Positions 30,795-39,841 of a stretch of 64,000 nt of DNA are shown here, in pieces (the stretch's first letter is position 1; every line of letters starts with the position of its first letter). Origin of the DNA: Pusillimonas caeni (GTDB taxonomy: Bacteria; Pseudomonadota; Gammaproteobacteria; Burkholderiales; Burkholderiaceae_B); the NCBI RefSeq assembly GCF_003545815.1, contig NZ_PDUW01000005.1, positions 186,001 to 250,000 on the forward strand, written 5' to 3'. Under the pieces are notes generated by a model that saw nothing but the letters and a program-made list of their open reading frames with translations, was not told the DNA's origin and ran no database searches. Both the position numbers and the translations under genes were made by a program.

Positions 30795-31079
30795 ATGAAG
30801 CCGCTGACGGCTCGCGAGCTCGAATGTCTTCACTGGGCCGCGATGGGAAAAACCAGTTGGGAAATCGGCATGATCCTCGGCGTGACCGAACGCACCGTCA
30901 ACTTTCACATCCAGAATGCCAGCCACAAGCTGCAGGTGCGCGGCCGACAGGCAGCCATCACCATCGCGTATCGAACCGGCCAGTTGCCTGCCCGCCAGCA
31001 GGCGGTCAGCGTCCCTTTGCGACCGAATCAAGAAACTCCTGAGCGGCGGCGCCAGGAAAGCGGTCGGCAGGCCCCATGA
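30795..31079 (+). CDS. LuxR-family protein consisting of the DNA-binding domain only
   Basis: Protein of 94 aa. Residues 1-65 are a complete GerE/LuxR helix-turn-helix: LTARELECLHWAAMGKTSWEIG, then VTERTVNFHIQNASHKLQVRGRQAA. The sequence resembles the DNA-binding end of autoinducer-type LuxR proteins (KTSWEI, VNFH), yet the ligand domain is absent. A strong ribosome site (GGAGG, seven bases before ATG) shows it starts here and is not a read-through fragment. The basic C-terminal tail overlaps a convergent lipoprotein gene by 74 bases. Confidence 0.8.
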   Translation: MKPLTARELECLHWAAMGKTSWEIGMILGVTERTVNFHIQNASHKLQVRGRQAAITIAYRTGQLPARQQAVSVPLRPNQETPERRRQESGRQAP

Positions 31080-31542
31080 CGATGCCCTCCACCAGCCCGC
31101 CTTCGGCAAGCCAGACTCGCGCCTGAAGCCGCATGCCGGGCGGCGCTGGGCCGGTCACCTCGAAAAGCTGTCCGAACTCGGGCAGTTCGGCGGGCGCCTC
31201 GCGGCCCAGGTTCCGGTACAGCGACGCCATCACCTCTTTGCCCATGCCCTGGCGCAAACCTTCGTCCGCCCGCATGGGTTCGGGCCAGGGAGCGTGCCCC
31301 ACGGCGAAAATGGTGCCGCCGATATCGGCGGTGGTAAGGGTGAAGCGCAGCGCATGTCCCGCGAAGCTCAGGCTGCGTTCCTGCCTTCGGGGCTTGTCGG
31401 GAAACATCACCATGCCGACCCCGTCGTCCACCGTAACCTCGCGCCAGTTGTATTCGGGCGAACAGGCCGCGACCAGCGCCAAGGACAGCGCCGCCGCAAA
31501 AATCCGTACCGACCTCTTTCTGTTTTTCCACATGCCTGACAT
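31006..31542 (-). CDS. uncharacterised lipoprotein
   Basis: Protein of 178 aa from the chosen start (MSGMWKNRKR). A positively charged n-region and lipobox (LALVAAC) give a lipid-anchored protein. The mature part begins SPEYNWREVTVDDGVGMVMFPDKPRRQERSL-like and resembles small secreted proteins that process cell-surface lipids, but I cannot name a family. The frame extends upstream to 31596. Its 3' end runs 74 bases into the convergent LuxR-type gene. Confidence 0.65.
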   Translation of the reverse strand: MSGMWKNRKRSVRIFAAALSLALVAACSPEYNWREVTVDDGVGMVMFPDKPRRQERSLSFAGHALRFTLTTADIGGTIFAVGHAPWPEPMRADEGLRQGMGKEVMASLYRNLGREAPAELPEFGQLFEVTGPAPPGMRLQARVWLAEGGLVEGIVMGPADRFPGAAAQEFLDSVAKGR

Positions 31543-31725
31543 CCCGCAGCGGCGAATTTCCGCCTTGTACCCAAAAATCGCCGACAATAAACCCATCCGG
31601 GCATTTTAAGGGAAGCTCGGGACACGCCGCCGCGCCCCGTGCATGTGCGAATCGCTTATTCAATGCTTCGCAAGCGCTCGGGTAAAATCGCCCGAAATAT
31701 CCGTATAAAGCGAAAGAATCCTCCA

Positions 31726-33306
31726 ATGACTGACAGCCTTCCACGCCACAGCCTGCTGCGGCCCCACATTCCGATGCTCGCGGGCATACTTCGCGGCATC
31801 GAAAAAGAAGGCCTGCGCGTGGACGCGAGCGGCGCCCTGGCCCTGACGCCCCACCCTCCGGATCTGGGCAGCGCGCTGACCAACCCTCATATCACGACCG
31901 ATTACTCCGAGGCCCTGCTCGAGCTCATCACCGGCACCCACGGCACCGTGCCCGGCCTGCTGGCCGAACTCGAAGACATCCATAAATTCGTGGCGGCGCG
32001 CATCGGCGGCGAGCTGATCTGGAACCAGTCCATGCCCGGCCGCCTGCCGGCCGAGGCCGACATTCCCATCGCCTGGTACGGCACCTCCAACACCGGCATG
32101 CTCAAGCACGTCTACCGGCGCGGCCTGGCCGAACGCTACGGCAAGGCCATGCAATGCATCGCCGGCGTCCATTACAACTTCTCGCTGCCCGATGCCATCT
32201 GGGACATCCTGGATACCGAAGGCGCCAGCCTGGCCGAACGCCGCTCAAAGGGTTATCTGGCGCTCATACGCAATTTCACCCGCTATTCCTGGCTGCTGAT
32301 GTATCTGTTCGGCGCCTCGCCGGCGGTGTCGCGCGGTTTCCTGGGCGATGCGCCGCATGGCCTGCACATTCTGGACGGCGATACGCTTTATCTGCCGCAT
32401 GCCACCAGCCTGCGCATGAGCGACCTCGGCTACAACAACAAGGACAAGGCTCAATCCGAGCTGCAGCTTTGCTATAACGATATCGAGACCTTCCTGCGGC
32501 GCATCTACGATGCGGTCACCACGCCCTGGCCGGCCTATCAGGCCATCGGCACGCATCGCGACGGCCAATGGATACAGCTCAATACCAATGTGCTGCAGAT
32601 CGAGAACGAGTTCTACTCCAGCATAAGGCCCAAGCGCAGCGTCGAGCGCTGCGAGCGCCCGTCCACCGCGCTGGCGGCCCGCGGCGTCCAGTACATCGAA
32701 GTGCGCTGCCTGGACATCGACCCTTACCAGCCCCTGGGCATCAGCGCCGAAACCAGCCGTTTCATGGACACCTTCCTGCTGTTCTGCGCCGTCGAGGACA
32801 GCCCTTTCTTTCCCCAGAACGGCTTTTGCCCCGACAGCCACGACAACTTCGCCGTGGTCTCGACCGAAGGGCGCAAGCCCGGCCTCATGCTTGCGCGACG
32901 CGACGGGCCTGTGAGCCTGCGCGACTGGGGCGACGAGCTGCTCGGCCGCATGCTCGATTACGCCGACCTGCTCGATGCCGGCGTGTCCGGCGATGCACAC
33001 CGGCAGGCCGTGCTGGCGCAGCAGAAAAAAATCGATGATCCCAAAGCCACTCCGTCGGCGACGCTGCTGCGGCAGATGCGCCAGGAGGGCGTCAGCCTGC
33101 ACGAGCTCACCCTGCGCCAAAGCCGCGCGCATCGCGATGCGCTGCTCGCCTCGCCGCTGAACCATGACGCCGAGAAAGAGCTCCGGCAGGCAGCGGCCGA
33201 ATCCTTGCGGGTCCAAGCGCAACTCGAACAAAGCGATACTGAAAGCTTCGACGACTACGTCGCGCGCTATCACGCCGGCCTGCTGCGCCCCGCCGCGGCC
33301 GCCTGA
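31726..33306 (+). CDS. gshA: glutamate-cysteine ligase
   Basis: First step of glutathione synthesis; ATP-dependent ligation of Glu and Cys. The protein is 526 aa, the usual gamma-proteobacterial-type length. The GCS signature is visible in RGIEKEGLRVD, FSLPD, WIQLNTNVLQIENEFYSSIRPKR and YIEVRCLDIDP. The frame starts at 31639, but MTDSLPRHSLL is the family start and the extra residues have no counterpart. It is followed by a GST gene after 40 bp, a sensible functional pairing. Confidence 0.95.
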   Translation: MTDSLPRHSLLRPHIPMLAGILRGIEKEGLRVDASGALALTPHPPDLGSALTNPHITTDYSEALLELITGTHGTVPGLLAELEDIHKFVAARIGGELIWNQSMPGRLPAEADIPIAWYGTSNTGMLKHVYRRGLAERYGKAMQCIAGVHYNFSLPDAIWDILDTEGASLAERRSKGYLALIRNFTRYSWLLMYLFGASPAVSRGFLGDAPHGLHILDGDTLYLPHATSLRMSDLGYNNKDKAQSELQLCYNDIETFLRRIYDAVTTPWPAYQAIGTHRDGQWIQLNTNVLQIENEFYSSIRPKRSVERCERPSTALAARGVQYIEVRCLDIDPYQPLGISAETSRFMDTFLLFCAVEDSPFFPQNGFCPDSHDNFAVVSTEGRKPGLMLARRDGPVSLRDWGDELLGRMLDYADLLDAGVSGDAHRQAVLAQQKKIDDPKATPSATLLRQMRQEGVSLHELTLRQSRAHRDALLASPLNHDAEKELRQAAAESLRVQAQLEQSDTESFDDYVARYHAGLLRPAAAA

Positions 33307-33346
33307 ACCCGCCCGCCGCCGGCGGGCACCACACCAAGGAGTCGCC

Positions 33347-33967
33347 ATGCTGAAGATATGGGGCAGGACCAACTCGGTCAACGTCAAGAAGGTGCTGTGG
33401 TGCGCCGAAGAGCTCGGCCTTTCGTACGAACGCGTCGATGCCGGCGGCCCCTTCGGCGTGGTCGACGAACCCGCCTACCGGGCGCTCAATCCCAACGGCC
33501 TGGTTCCCGTCATCGAGGACGACGGCCTCGTGCTGTGGGAGTCCAACGTCATCGTGCGCTACCTGGCCGCCAGGCACGGCGCCGTCCACCTGTATCCGGC
33601 CGGCGCGGCGGAACGTGCGCGGCTCGAAATGTGGATGGACTGGGTGGCAAGCACGATCATGGAGCCCTATCGCCAGCTGTTCTGGAATACCGTGCGACTC
33701 GCGCCGGAACGGCGCGACCATGCCGCCGCCGAAAAAGGCCTGCAGGACCTCCGGGGCCTTCTGGCCATCGCCGACCGGGCGCTGTCGAAGCAGCCCTTCC
33801 TGTCGGGCGAGGCGCTGGGCGTGGCGGACATCCCGCTTGGCTGCATCGCCTACTCCTGGTTCAACATGCCCATCGAACGGCCCGACCTGCCTCACCTGCA
33901 GGCCTGGTACCAAGGCCTGACCGGCAGGCCCGCCTACCGGAAAAGCGTGATGATCCCGCTCACCTGA
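33347..33967 (+). CDS. glutathione S-transferase family protein
   Basis: 206 aa; thioredoxin-like N-terminal domain (KIWGRTNSVNVKKVLWCAEELGL, with the NPNGLVPVI cis-Pro and WESNVIVRYL glutathione contacts) and an all-helical C-terminal domain ending RPDLPHLQAWYQGLTGRPAYRKSVM. The ATG has an AAGGA ribosome site. It is likely co-transcribed with gshA. Substrate is unknown; the sequence belongs to the proteobacterial cytosolic class with a Ser/Asn-type active site. Confidence 0.92.
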   Translation: MLKIWGRTNSVNVKKVLWCAEELGLSYERVDAGGPFGVVDEPAYRALNPNGLVPVIEDDGLVLWESNVIVRYLAARHGAVHLYPAGAAERARLEMWMDWVASTIMEPYRQLFWNTVRLAPERRDHAAAEKGLQDLRGLLAIADRALSKQPFLSGEALGVADIPLGCIAYSWFNMPIERPDLPHLQAWYQGLTGRPAYRKSVMIPLT

Positions 33968-33995
33968 GCACCACGCCCCGCATCAAAGGACTCGC

Positions 33996-35321
33996 ATGGA
34001 CCGTGCACGCTGGGGTTCGAATCTGGGTTTCATTCTTGCCGCCACCGGCTCGGCGGTGGGCTTGGGCGCCATCTGGAAGTTCCCCTACGTTACAGCCCAT
34101 CAGGGAAGCGGCGCCTTCCTGCTGCTGTTCACCGCGCTGACCCTGACCATAGGCCTGGCGCTGCTGCGCGTCGAGATGACCATAGGCAGGGCCGGCAACG
34201 CCGGGGCTTTCGGCGCCTACCGCAAGCTGGGCGGCACCGGCTGGGGGCTGGTGGGACTGCTGGGCGTGCTGGCCAGCGCCACCATCATGTCCTACTACAG
34301 CGTGGTGGGTGGCTGGACCATCGCCTACATCTGGCAGAGCATGACCACCGCGCTGACGCGCGACCCCGACACGCTGCGCGCCAATTTTTCCGCCCTGGCC
34401 GAACATCCCTGGCTGCCGCTCGTCTATCATGCCCTGTTCATGCTGGTCACCGTCGCCGGCGTGGCGGGCGGCGTGCGCGGGGGCATCGAGCGCATCGCCA
34501 AGGTGCTGATGCCCTGCCTGTTCCTGATGATGTGCCTGTTGATCGTGCGCGGGCTGATGGTGCCCGGCGCCTGGGCGGGCGTCTCGGCCTTCCTGGTCCC
34601 CGACTTCAGCGGCCTGACCATGCAGTCCGTGCTGGACGCCCTGGGACTGTCCTTCTTCACCTTGTCGCTGGGACTGGGCATCATGTCCACCTACGGATCC
34701 TATCTGCCGGCCAGCGCCGACATCAACCGCTCGGCCCTGACCGTGGCGCTGTTGACGCTGCTCAGCTGCGTGCTGGGCGGCCTGCTCATCCTGCCGCCGG
34801 CCTACGCCCTGGGGCTGGACCAGGGCGCGGGCCCCAGCCTCACCTTCGTCACCATGCCCATCGTGTTCTCCTACCTGCCCTGGGGCAATCTGTTCGGCAC
34901 GGTCTTTTTCGCGCTGCTCTTCATCGCCGCCCTCACCTCCTCCATCTCCATGCTCGAGGTGGTGGTGGCCTTTCTGATGGAGCATGCGGGCATGAGCCGT
35001 CGCGCCGCCTGCGCCGTGGCGGGCGTCGGCCTGTTTCTGGTGGGCGTGCTCGCCTCGCTGAGCATGACCGGCATGCCCGCGCTGCAGTGGGGCGATCGCA
35101 ACGCCTTCGATTGGCTCGATCTCGTCGCCACCAACATCATGCTGCCCGTGGGCGGCCTGTTCACCGCGCTGTTCGGCGGCTGGGTGATCTGGCGTGTGCT
35201 GCAGAAAGAGTGGTACGGCGCGCCGCGGCAAGGTCCCGCCGCTGCCTGGCGCCGCATCCTGATCGGCGTGATCACGCCCATCGCCATCGGCATCATTCTG
35301 TGGAACGGGCTGCGCGGCTAG
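33996..35321 (+). CDS. neurotransmitter:sodium symporter family transporter
   Basis: Sodium-dependent amino-acid or amine transporter: 441 aa, about 11-12 TMs. The NSS signature WGSNLGFILAATGSAVGLGAIWKFPY lies in TM1, with GGWTIAY and the LSLGLGIMSTYGSYL TM6 region. The substrate cannot be deduced. It follows the GST gene by 28 bp and may be its operon partner by position only. Confidence 0.93.
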   Translation: MDRARWGSNLGFILAATGSAVGLGAIWKFPYVTAHQGSGAFLLLFTALTLTIGLALLRVEMTIGRAGNAGAFGAYRKLGGTGWGLVGLLGVLASATIMSYYSVVGGWTIAYIWQSMTTALTRDPDTLRANFSALAEHPWLPLVYHALFMLVTVAGVAGGVRGGIERIAKVLMPCLFLMMCLLIVRGLMVPGAWAGVSAFLVPDFSGLTMQSVLDALGLSFFTLSLGLGIMSTYGSYLPASADINRSALTVALLTLLSCVLGGLLILPPAYALGLDQGAGPSLTFVTMPIVFSYLPWGNLFGTVFFALLFIAALTSSISMLEVVVAFLMEHAGMSRRAACAVAGVGLFLVGVLASLSMTGMPALQWGDRNAFDWLDLVATNIMLPVGGLFTALFGGWVIWRVLQKEWYGAPRQGPAAAWRRILIGVITPIAIGIILWNGLRG

Positions 35322-35379
35322 GACCTGTTGACAGGCCCTAGGCCCATGCTAAGATTTCACGCTTAGTCCGGTACCCTCG

Positions 35380-35775
35380 ATGCCCATGGCACGCTTCAAA
35401 GCGCGACAGCCCACCAGTTGGCTGGTCCTCATCGCAGTCCTGTTCGCAACGCTGGCCCCTTCCCTCGGAATGGCCCTGGGCGGGCATGAGGCATCGCGCA
35501 CGGTCTGGACTCAGCTTTGCAGTGTGGACGGCCCCGAACTGGTCGCCATCCAAATCGACGGCGACCCGGACTCCGCTTTCACCGACGATGGCAGCGCCCA
35601 TCAGGGCCATTGCCTGCTCTGCTTCCAACCCTCCACCACGCCCCAGCTTCCCTCGCTCGCGCCGGCTGCGAGCGCCGCCGTCGTGCTGCGCATCGCCGCG
35701 GCTGAAACCTCGCCGGCGCGTGGCTCCGCCACCTGGACCATCCCGCTCGCCCGGGCGCCTCCCGCCATTTCCTGA
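35380..35775 (+). CDS. DUF2946-like secreted protein
   Basis: 131 aa. The N-terminal signal/TM (WLVLIAVLFATLAPSLGMALG) is followed by a short periplasmic domain whose hallmark is HQGHCLLCF, the His/Cys pattern of DUF2946 proteins. The remainder is Ala/Pro-rich. Members are commonly found beside TonB receptors for metals; here a TonB receptor gene begins 177 bp downstream. A metal-binding accessory role is inferred. An ATG two codons later is also possible. Confidence 0.72.
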   Translation: MPMARFKARQPTSWLVLIAVLFATLAPSLGMALGGHEASRTVWTQLCSVDGPELVAIQIDGDPDSAFTDDGSAHQGHCLLCFQPSTTPQLPSLAPAASAAVVLRIAAAETSPARGSATWTIPLARAPPAIS

Positions 35776-35952
35776 TTCCGTCCAGCCTGCACGCATCGGT
35801 CCATGCCGGCCGATGCATCCGGCAGGCACTCCCTTCCCGAATCACACATGCCGCCACGCCACGGCCGGCGGCGCTGCGTGATCTGCTCGACGGCGGCGGC
35901 GGGCTGCGCGCCCCTGCCGCATCGCCGGATCGCGCCTCATCAGGAAATAGCC

Positions 35953-38121
35953 ATGACGGCCTCTTCTTTCATGCTCTGCGAGCAGATGCTTCGCACGCGC
36001 CCGCGCGCCGCCGGACCCGCCGCCGCGGGACTCATTGCGGCGCTGGCGCTCGGCCCCGTCCAGGGCCTGGCGCAAAACCAGCCCGACACGCTTGCACCCA
36101 TTGTCGTATCCAGCGAACAAACGCCGAACCTGGACAGGCCGGCCCAAACCGGCTCGAACCTGGATCTCACCCCGCGCGAGACGCCCGCCAGCATCGACAT
36201 CATCGACCGCCGGCAGATCGAGGCGCGCGGCCAGGCCAGCGTGACCGAGGCCATTACCCGCGCGGGCGGCATCAGCGCCATGGGCCACCCCGGCAATGGC
36301 GGCTCGTCGCTGTCCTCGCGCGGATTCACCGACAGCACTTCGGTCATGCGCCTGTACGACGGGTTGCGCCAGTATGGCGGCGTGGGCGTCACCTTTCCAT
36401 TCGACACCTGGCCGGTGGAGCGCATCGAAGTGCTGCGCGGGCCCGCCTCGGTAATATACGGCGACGGCGCCATAGGCGGCGTCGTGAACATCGTGCCCAG
36501 AAAGCCGCGCCATGGGCCCATAGAGAATGAAATCCAGGCCACTGCCGGCACGGACGACACCGCCAGGCTCGGCCTGGACAGCAGCGGCAGCCTCAGCGAC
36601 ACCGTGTCGTATCGCGTCGATCTAAGCGGCAACCGCTCCGATAACTGGGTAGATCGGGGCGAGTCGCGCGACGCCACGTTCTCGGGCGCCCTGCAATGGG
36701 AGGCCGCGCCCGACCTGAGCCTGAGGCTCAGCCACGCCTATGGCTACCAGAAGCCCATGGCCTATTTCGGCACCCCGCTGGTCGACGGCCGGCAGCTGGA
36801 CGCCCTGCGCAAGAAGAACTACAACGTCGAGGACGGCGTCATACGGCACCGCGACCAATGGACCGAGCTCGATGCCTTGTGGACGCCCGGCGAATCGGCC
36901 ACGATACGCGCCAAGCTCTACCACGTGCGCAGCAAGCGCGACTGGCGCAACGCCGAACGCTATATCCACGACCCGGCCTCGGGCCTGATCGACCGGTCGG
37001 ACAATACCGAGATCCATCACGACCAGAAGCAGACCGGCTTCACGGCCAACGCTTCCTTGGAGGGGCGCCTGGGCTCGCTGCCCAATACCGTTTCTGTCGG
37101 CTTCGATGTCAATCGCAGCAGCTTCCAGCACAGCAACAATACCTACACCGGCAGTTCCGGCCCCGTCGACCCTTATGACCCCGTACCGGGCTACTTCCAC
37201 AGCGACGTTCCGACTCTGCCGCGCTATCGCAACGAGGCTGTCCAATACGCCTTGTTCATGGAAGACCGCCTCAAGCTGACGCCCAAGTGGTCGATATTGG
37301 GGGGCGTGCGCTACGACCACGCCGCCGTGCGGCGCGACGACCTGATCGCGGATGCGCGGACGCTGGACCGCAGCTATTCGAACGTGGGCTACCGCCTGGG
37401 CACCGTCTACGAACTTCGCCCCGATTTCACGATCTACGCCCAGTACGCCCAGGCGGCGGACCCGGTCAGCGGCCTGCTCATGCTCAGCCCGGCCAACAGC
37501 GAATTCGAGATGGCCGAAGGACGGCAGATCGAGGTGGGCCTGAAACAGGGCTTCTGGCAAGGCAAGGGCGAATGGACGCTGGCCGCCTACCACATCAAAA
37601 AAACCAACCTGCTGACCCGCGATGCCGACGATCCCAGCCAGCGGGTGCAGGTGGGCGCGCAATCGTCGCGCGGCATCGAGGCGTCGCTGGCGCTGGAGTT
37701 CGCCCGCGGCTGGACGCTGGAAGCCAACGGCACGATACTGCGCGCCCGCTACGACGACTTCGACGAGTCGGCGGGCTCGCCGCCCGCCGCGGTATCGCGC
37801 CGGGGCAATGTCCCGCCCAACGTGGCGCAAAAGCTTGCCAATGTGTGGTTGAGCTGGAACTTCCGTCCCGGCTGGACCGCCATGGGAGGAGTGCAGTACG
37901 TGGGCAAGCGCTATGCGGACAATGCCAACACCCTCGAGCTTCCTTCGTACACCAGCACCGATCTGGCGCTGCGCTGGCAAGTCGACAAGCGCACCACCAT
38001 CACGGCGCGCGGCTACAACGTGTTCGACAAGGCCTATTACACCACCGCCTACTACACGCCGACGCAGTGGCTGTATGGGCCGGGGCGGCGCTTCGAGCTG
38101 ACGCTGAACCATCGCTTCTGA
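35953..38121 (+). CDS. TonB-dependent outer-membrane receptor, siderophore type
   Basis: 722-aa receptor. An N-terminal signal region precedes a TonB-box-like segment (DTLAPIVVSSEQ), the plug domain (ETPASIDIIDRRQIE, RGFTDSTSVMRLYDGL, VERIEVLRGPASVIYGDGAIGGVVNIVPRKP) and a 22-strand barrel ending FELTLNHRF with a terminal Phe. The frame is open from 35803, but the ATG at 35953 gives the signal sequence. No Fur-box-like sequence is evident upstream. The ligand is unknown; iron chelates are the default, while the neighbouring DUF2946-like gene leaves copper possible. Confidence 0.9.
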   Translation: MTASSFMLCEQMLRTRPRAAGPAAAGLIAALALGPVQGLAQNQPDTLAPIVVSSEQTPNLDRPAQTGSNLDLTPRETPASIDIIDRRQIEARGQASVTEAITRAGGISAMGHPGNGGSSLSSRGFTDSTSVMRLYDGLRQYGGVGVTFPFDTWPVERIEVLRGPASVIYGDGAIGGVVNIVPRKPRHGPIENEIQATAGTDDTARLGLDSSGSLSDTVSYRVDLSGNRSDNWVDRGESRDATFSGALQWEAAPDLSLRLSHAYGYQKPMAYFGTPLVDGRQLDALRKKNYNVEDGVIRHRDQWTELDALWTPGESATIRAKLYHVRSKRDWRNAERYIHDPASGLIDRSDNTEIHHDQKQTGFTANASLEGRLGSLPNTVSVGFDVNRSSFQHSNNTYTGSSGPVDPYDPVPGYFHSDVPTLPRYRNEAVQYALFMEDRLKLTPKWSILGGVRYDHAAVRRDDLIADARTLDRSYSNVGYRLGTVYELRPDFTIYAQYAQAADPVSGLLMLSPANSEFEMAEGRQIEVGLKQGFWQGKGEWTLAAYHIKKTNLLTRDADDPSQRVQVGAQSSRGIEASLALEFARGWTLEANGTILRARYDDFDESAGSPPAAVSRRGNVPPNVAQKLANVWLSWNFRPGWTAMGGVQYVGKRYADNANTLELPSYTSTDLALRWQVDKRTTITARGYNVFDKAYYTTAYYTPTQWLYGPGRRFELTLNHRF

Positions 38122-38161
38122 GCCGGACCCAGGGCTTGTCGACACGAAAAGGACGGAGCGC

Positions 38162-39799
38162 ATGAGCACAGCCTCGAAGGCAAAGCGCCTGATGTACCTG
38201 GCGCACCGATGGACGGGCATCGCGGGCTGCCTGCTGATGCTCGCGTGGTTCGTCAGCGGCATCGTCATGCTGTACGTTGGCTATCCCAAGCTCACGCCCT
38301 GGGAGCGGCTGGCCGCCCTGCCCGAGCTCGATCCGCAAAGCTGCTGCGCAGCGCTGGACGACGCGGCGGATGCGGCGGGCCCCGGCCGGACGGGAACAAT
38401 GGCCTCGTCCGGCAAGCTCGTCTTGACCTCGATCGCCGGCGTCCCGGTCTATGTCGCCACCGGGGGCGGCAAGCCCAATGTGTATGACGGCGCATCGGGG
38501 GCGGCGCGGAAAGCGCAGGCAAATGCTGAAGACGCCATGCGGGCCGCTCAATGGTTCATCCGGGAAACGAGCGCCTCAAGCATGCAAGCGGAGCAACTTG
38601 CCGCCGCCTGGCAAACGGACGGGGCAGACCGGAGCGAAGAGCGGGTTGCCATGCAGAGGTCTGCGGCACAGACGCGGGTCCACGCGGTTTACGGGGGCCT
38701 CGTCCAGGAAGACAGATGGACCCATTCGCGCGGCCTCGATGGCCACCGCCCGCTGCACAAGGTCGAGATCTCGGCCCCCGAACCCGCCACCCTCTATATC
38801 TCTTCCCGCACCGGACAGGTGGTGCTGGATGTATCGGCGGCGCAACGGCAATGGAACTACGTCGGCGCCTGGCTGCACTGGCTCTACGCTTTCCGCACCA
38901 CCTCGGCCGACCCTGTCTGGTCGTGGACGGTCATCGTCCTGTCTCTGGTGGGCACGCTGTCCGCATTGAGCGGGGTCTGCGTCGGCATCTGGCGCTGGCG
39001 CTTCACCCGCCGATACAAATCGGGATCGCGCTCGCCCTATCGCGAACCCTGGATGAAGTGGCATCACGTGGCCGGCTTGCTGTTCGGCGGCTTCGTCTGC
39101 ACCTGGATATTCAGCGGCCTGATGTCGATGAACCCCATGGAAGTCTTCTCGCCCCGACACGGCCCCGACCTGCAAGCCTATGCGGGCGATACGCACGCGC
39201 CGCCGGGGCCCCTGGCCGATCCCGCGCGCGTCATTGCAGCGCTGCAGGGCCAGGGTTTTCGTCCCGTCGAACTGGCGTGGCAGCGTCTGGACGGCCATGC
39301 CTACGTGCTGGCTTACGACAAGCTGGCCCGCACCCGCATCGTCAAGATGCTGGGCGACGACATCATGGTGCTGCGAGCCCTGACGGCCGCCGAGGTGGAG
39401 CCCGCGGCGCGCAAACTGTTTCCCGCGCCGCTGCTGCGAGCCACACTCGTCACAAAGCACGACACCTACTACTATCAGCGACACTCCGAGGCCATGAACG
39501 GCGCCCTCGTGCGCGGCCTGCCCGCCCTGCGCCTCGACTTCGACGACCCTGAGCAAACACGGGTCTACCTGGATCTGACCACCGGCCAAGTCGGCATGAG
39601 CCTGTCGCGCTCGCAGCGCATCGGCCGCTGGCTGTTCTATTTTCTGCATAGCTGGGACACGCCGGCCCTGCTGGACACGCATGCGCTGCGCGATGCGGTC
39701 CTGATCGCGCTGAGCCTGGGCGGCATCGTGGTGTCGGCCGCCGGCACGGTGCTGGGCTGGCGCCGGCTGCGGCGGCGCCAGCGGGCCGTTCCGACGTAG
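38162..39799 (+). CDS. PepSY-associated inner-membrane protein
   Basis: 545 aa with four main TMs. The first helix carries LAHRWTGIAGCLLMLAWFVSGIVML, typical of PepSY_TM proteins with heme- or iron-ligating His. Large periplasmic PepSY-like regions follow, then WHHVAGLLFGGFVCTWIFSGLMSMNP and a C-terminal TM pair (FYFLHSWDTPALLD, then GIVVSAAGTVLGW). These proteins usually reduce siderophore-bound iron after uptake by the receptor encoded just upstream (40-bp gap), so one operon is likely. Confidence 0.88.
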   Translation: MSTASKAKRLMYLAHRWTGIAGCLLMLAWFVSGIVMLYVGYPKLTPWERLAALPELDPQSCCAALDDAADAAGPGRTGTMASSGKLVLTSIAGVPVYVATGGGKPNVYDGASGAARKAQANAEDAMRAAQWFIRETSASSMQAEQLAAAWQTDGADRSEERVAMQRSAAQTRVHAVYGGLVQEDRWTHSRGLDGHRPLHKVEISAPEPATLYISSRTGQVVLDVSAAQRQWNYVGAWLHWLYAFRTTSADPVWSWTVIVLSLVGTLSALSGVCVGIWRWRFTRRYKSGSRSPYREPWMKWHHVAGLLFGGFVCTWIFSGLMSMNPMEVFSPRHGPDLQAYAGDTHAPPGPLADPARVIAALQGQGFRPVELAWQRLDGHAYVLAYDKLARTRIVKMLGDDIMVLRALTAAEVEPAARKLFPAPLLRATLVTKHDTYYYQRHSEAMNGALVRGLPALRLDFDDPEQTRVYLDLTTGQVGMSLSRSQRIGRWLFYFLHSWDTPALLDTHALRDAVLIALSLGGIVVSAAGTVLGWRRLRRRQRAVPT

Positions 39800-39841
39800 G
39801 CGGTGCCCCGCCGGGACGCCGCCTTTGCGGGGGCATCGACC

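Noticed and set aside
33996-34030. tRNA T-arm-like sequence (GGTTCGAATC)
   Set aside because: It lies in the N-terminal codons of the NSS transporter and no acceptor or anticodon arms can be folded around it.
35776-35952. Fur box ahead of the TonB receptor
   Set aside because: No GATAAT-repeat-like sequence is present here or before the DUF2946-like gene.
36622-38268. 548-codon open frame antisense to the TonB receptor
   Set aside because: A GC-skewed shadow of the receptor reading frame without recognisable motifs.
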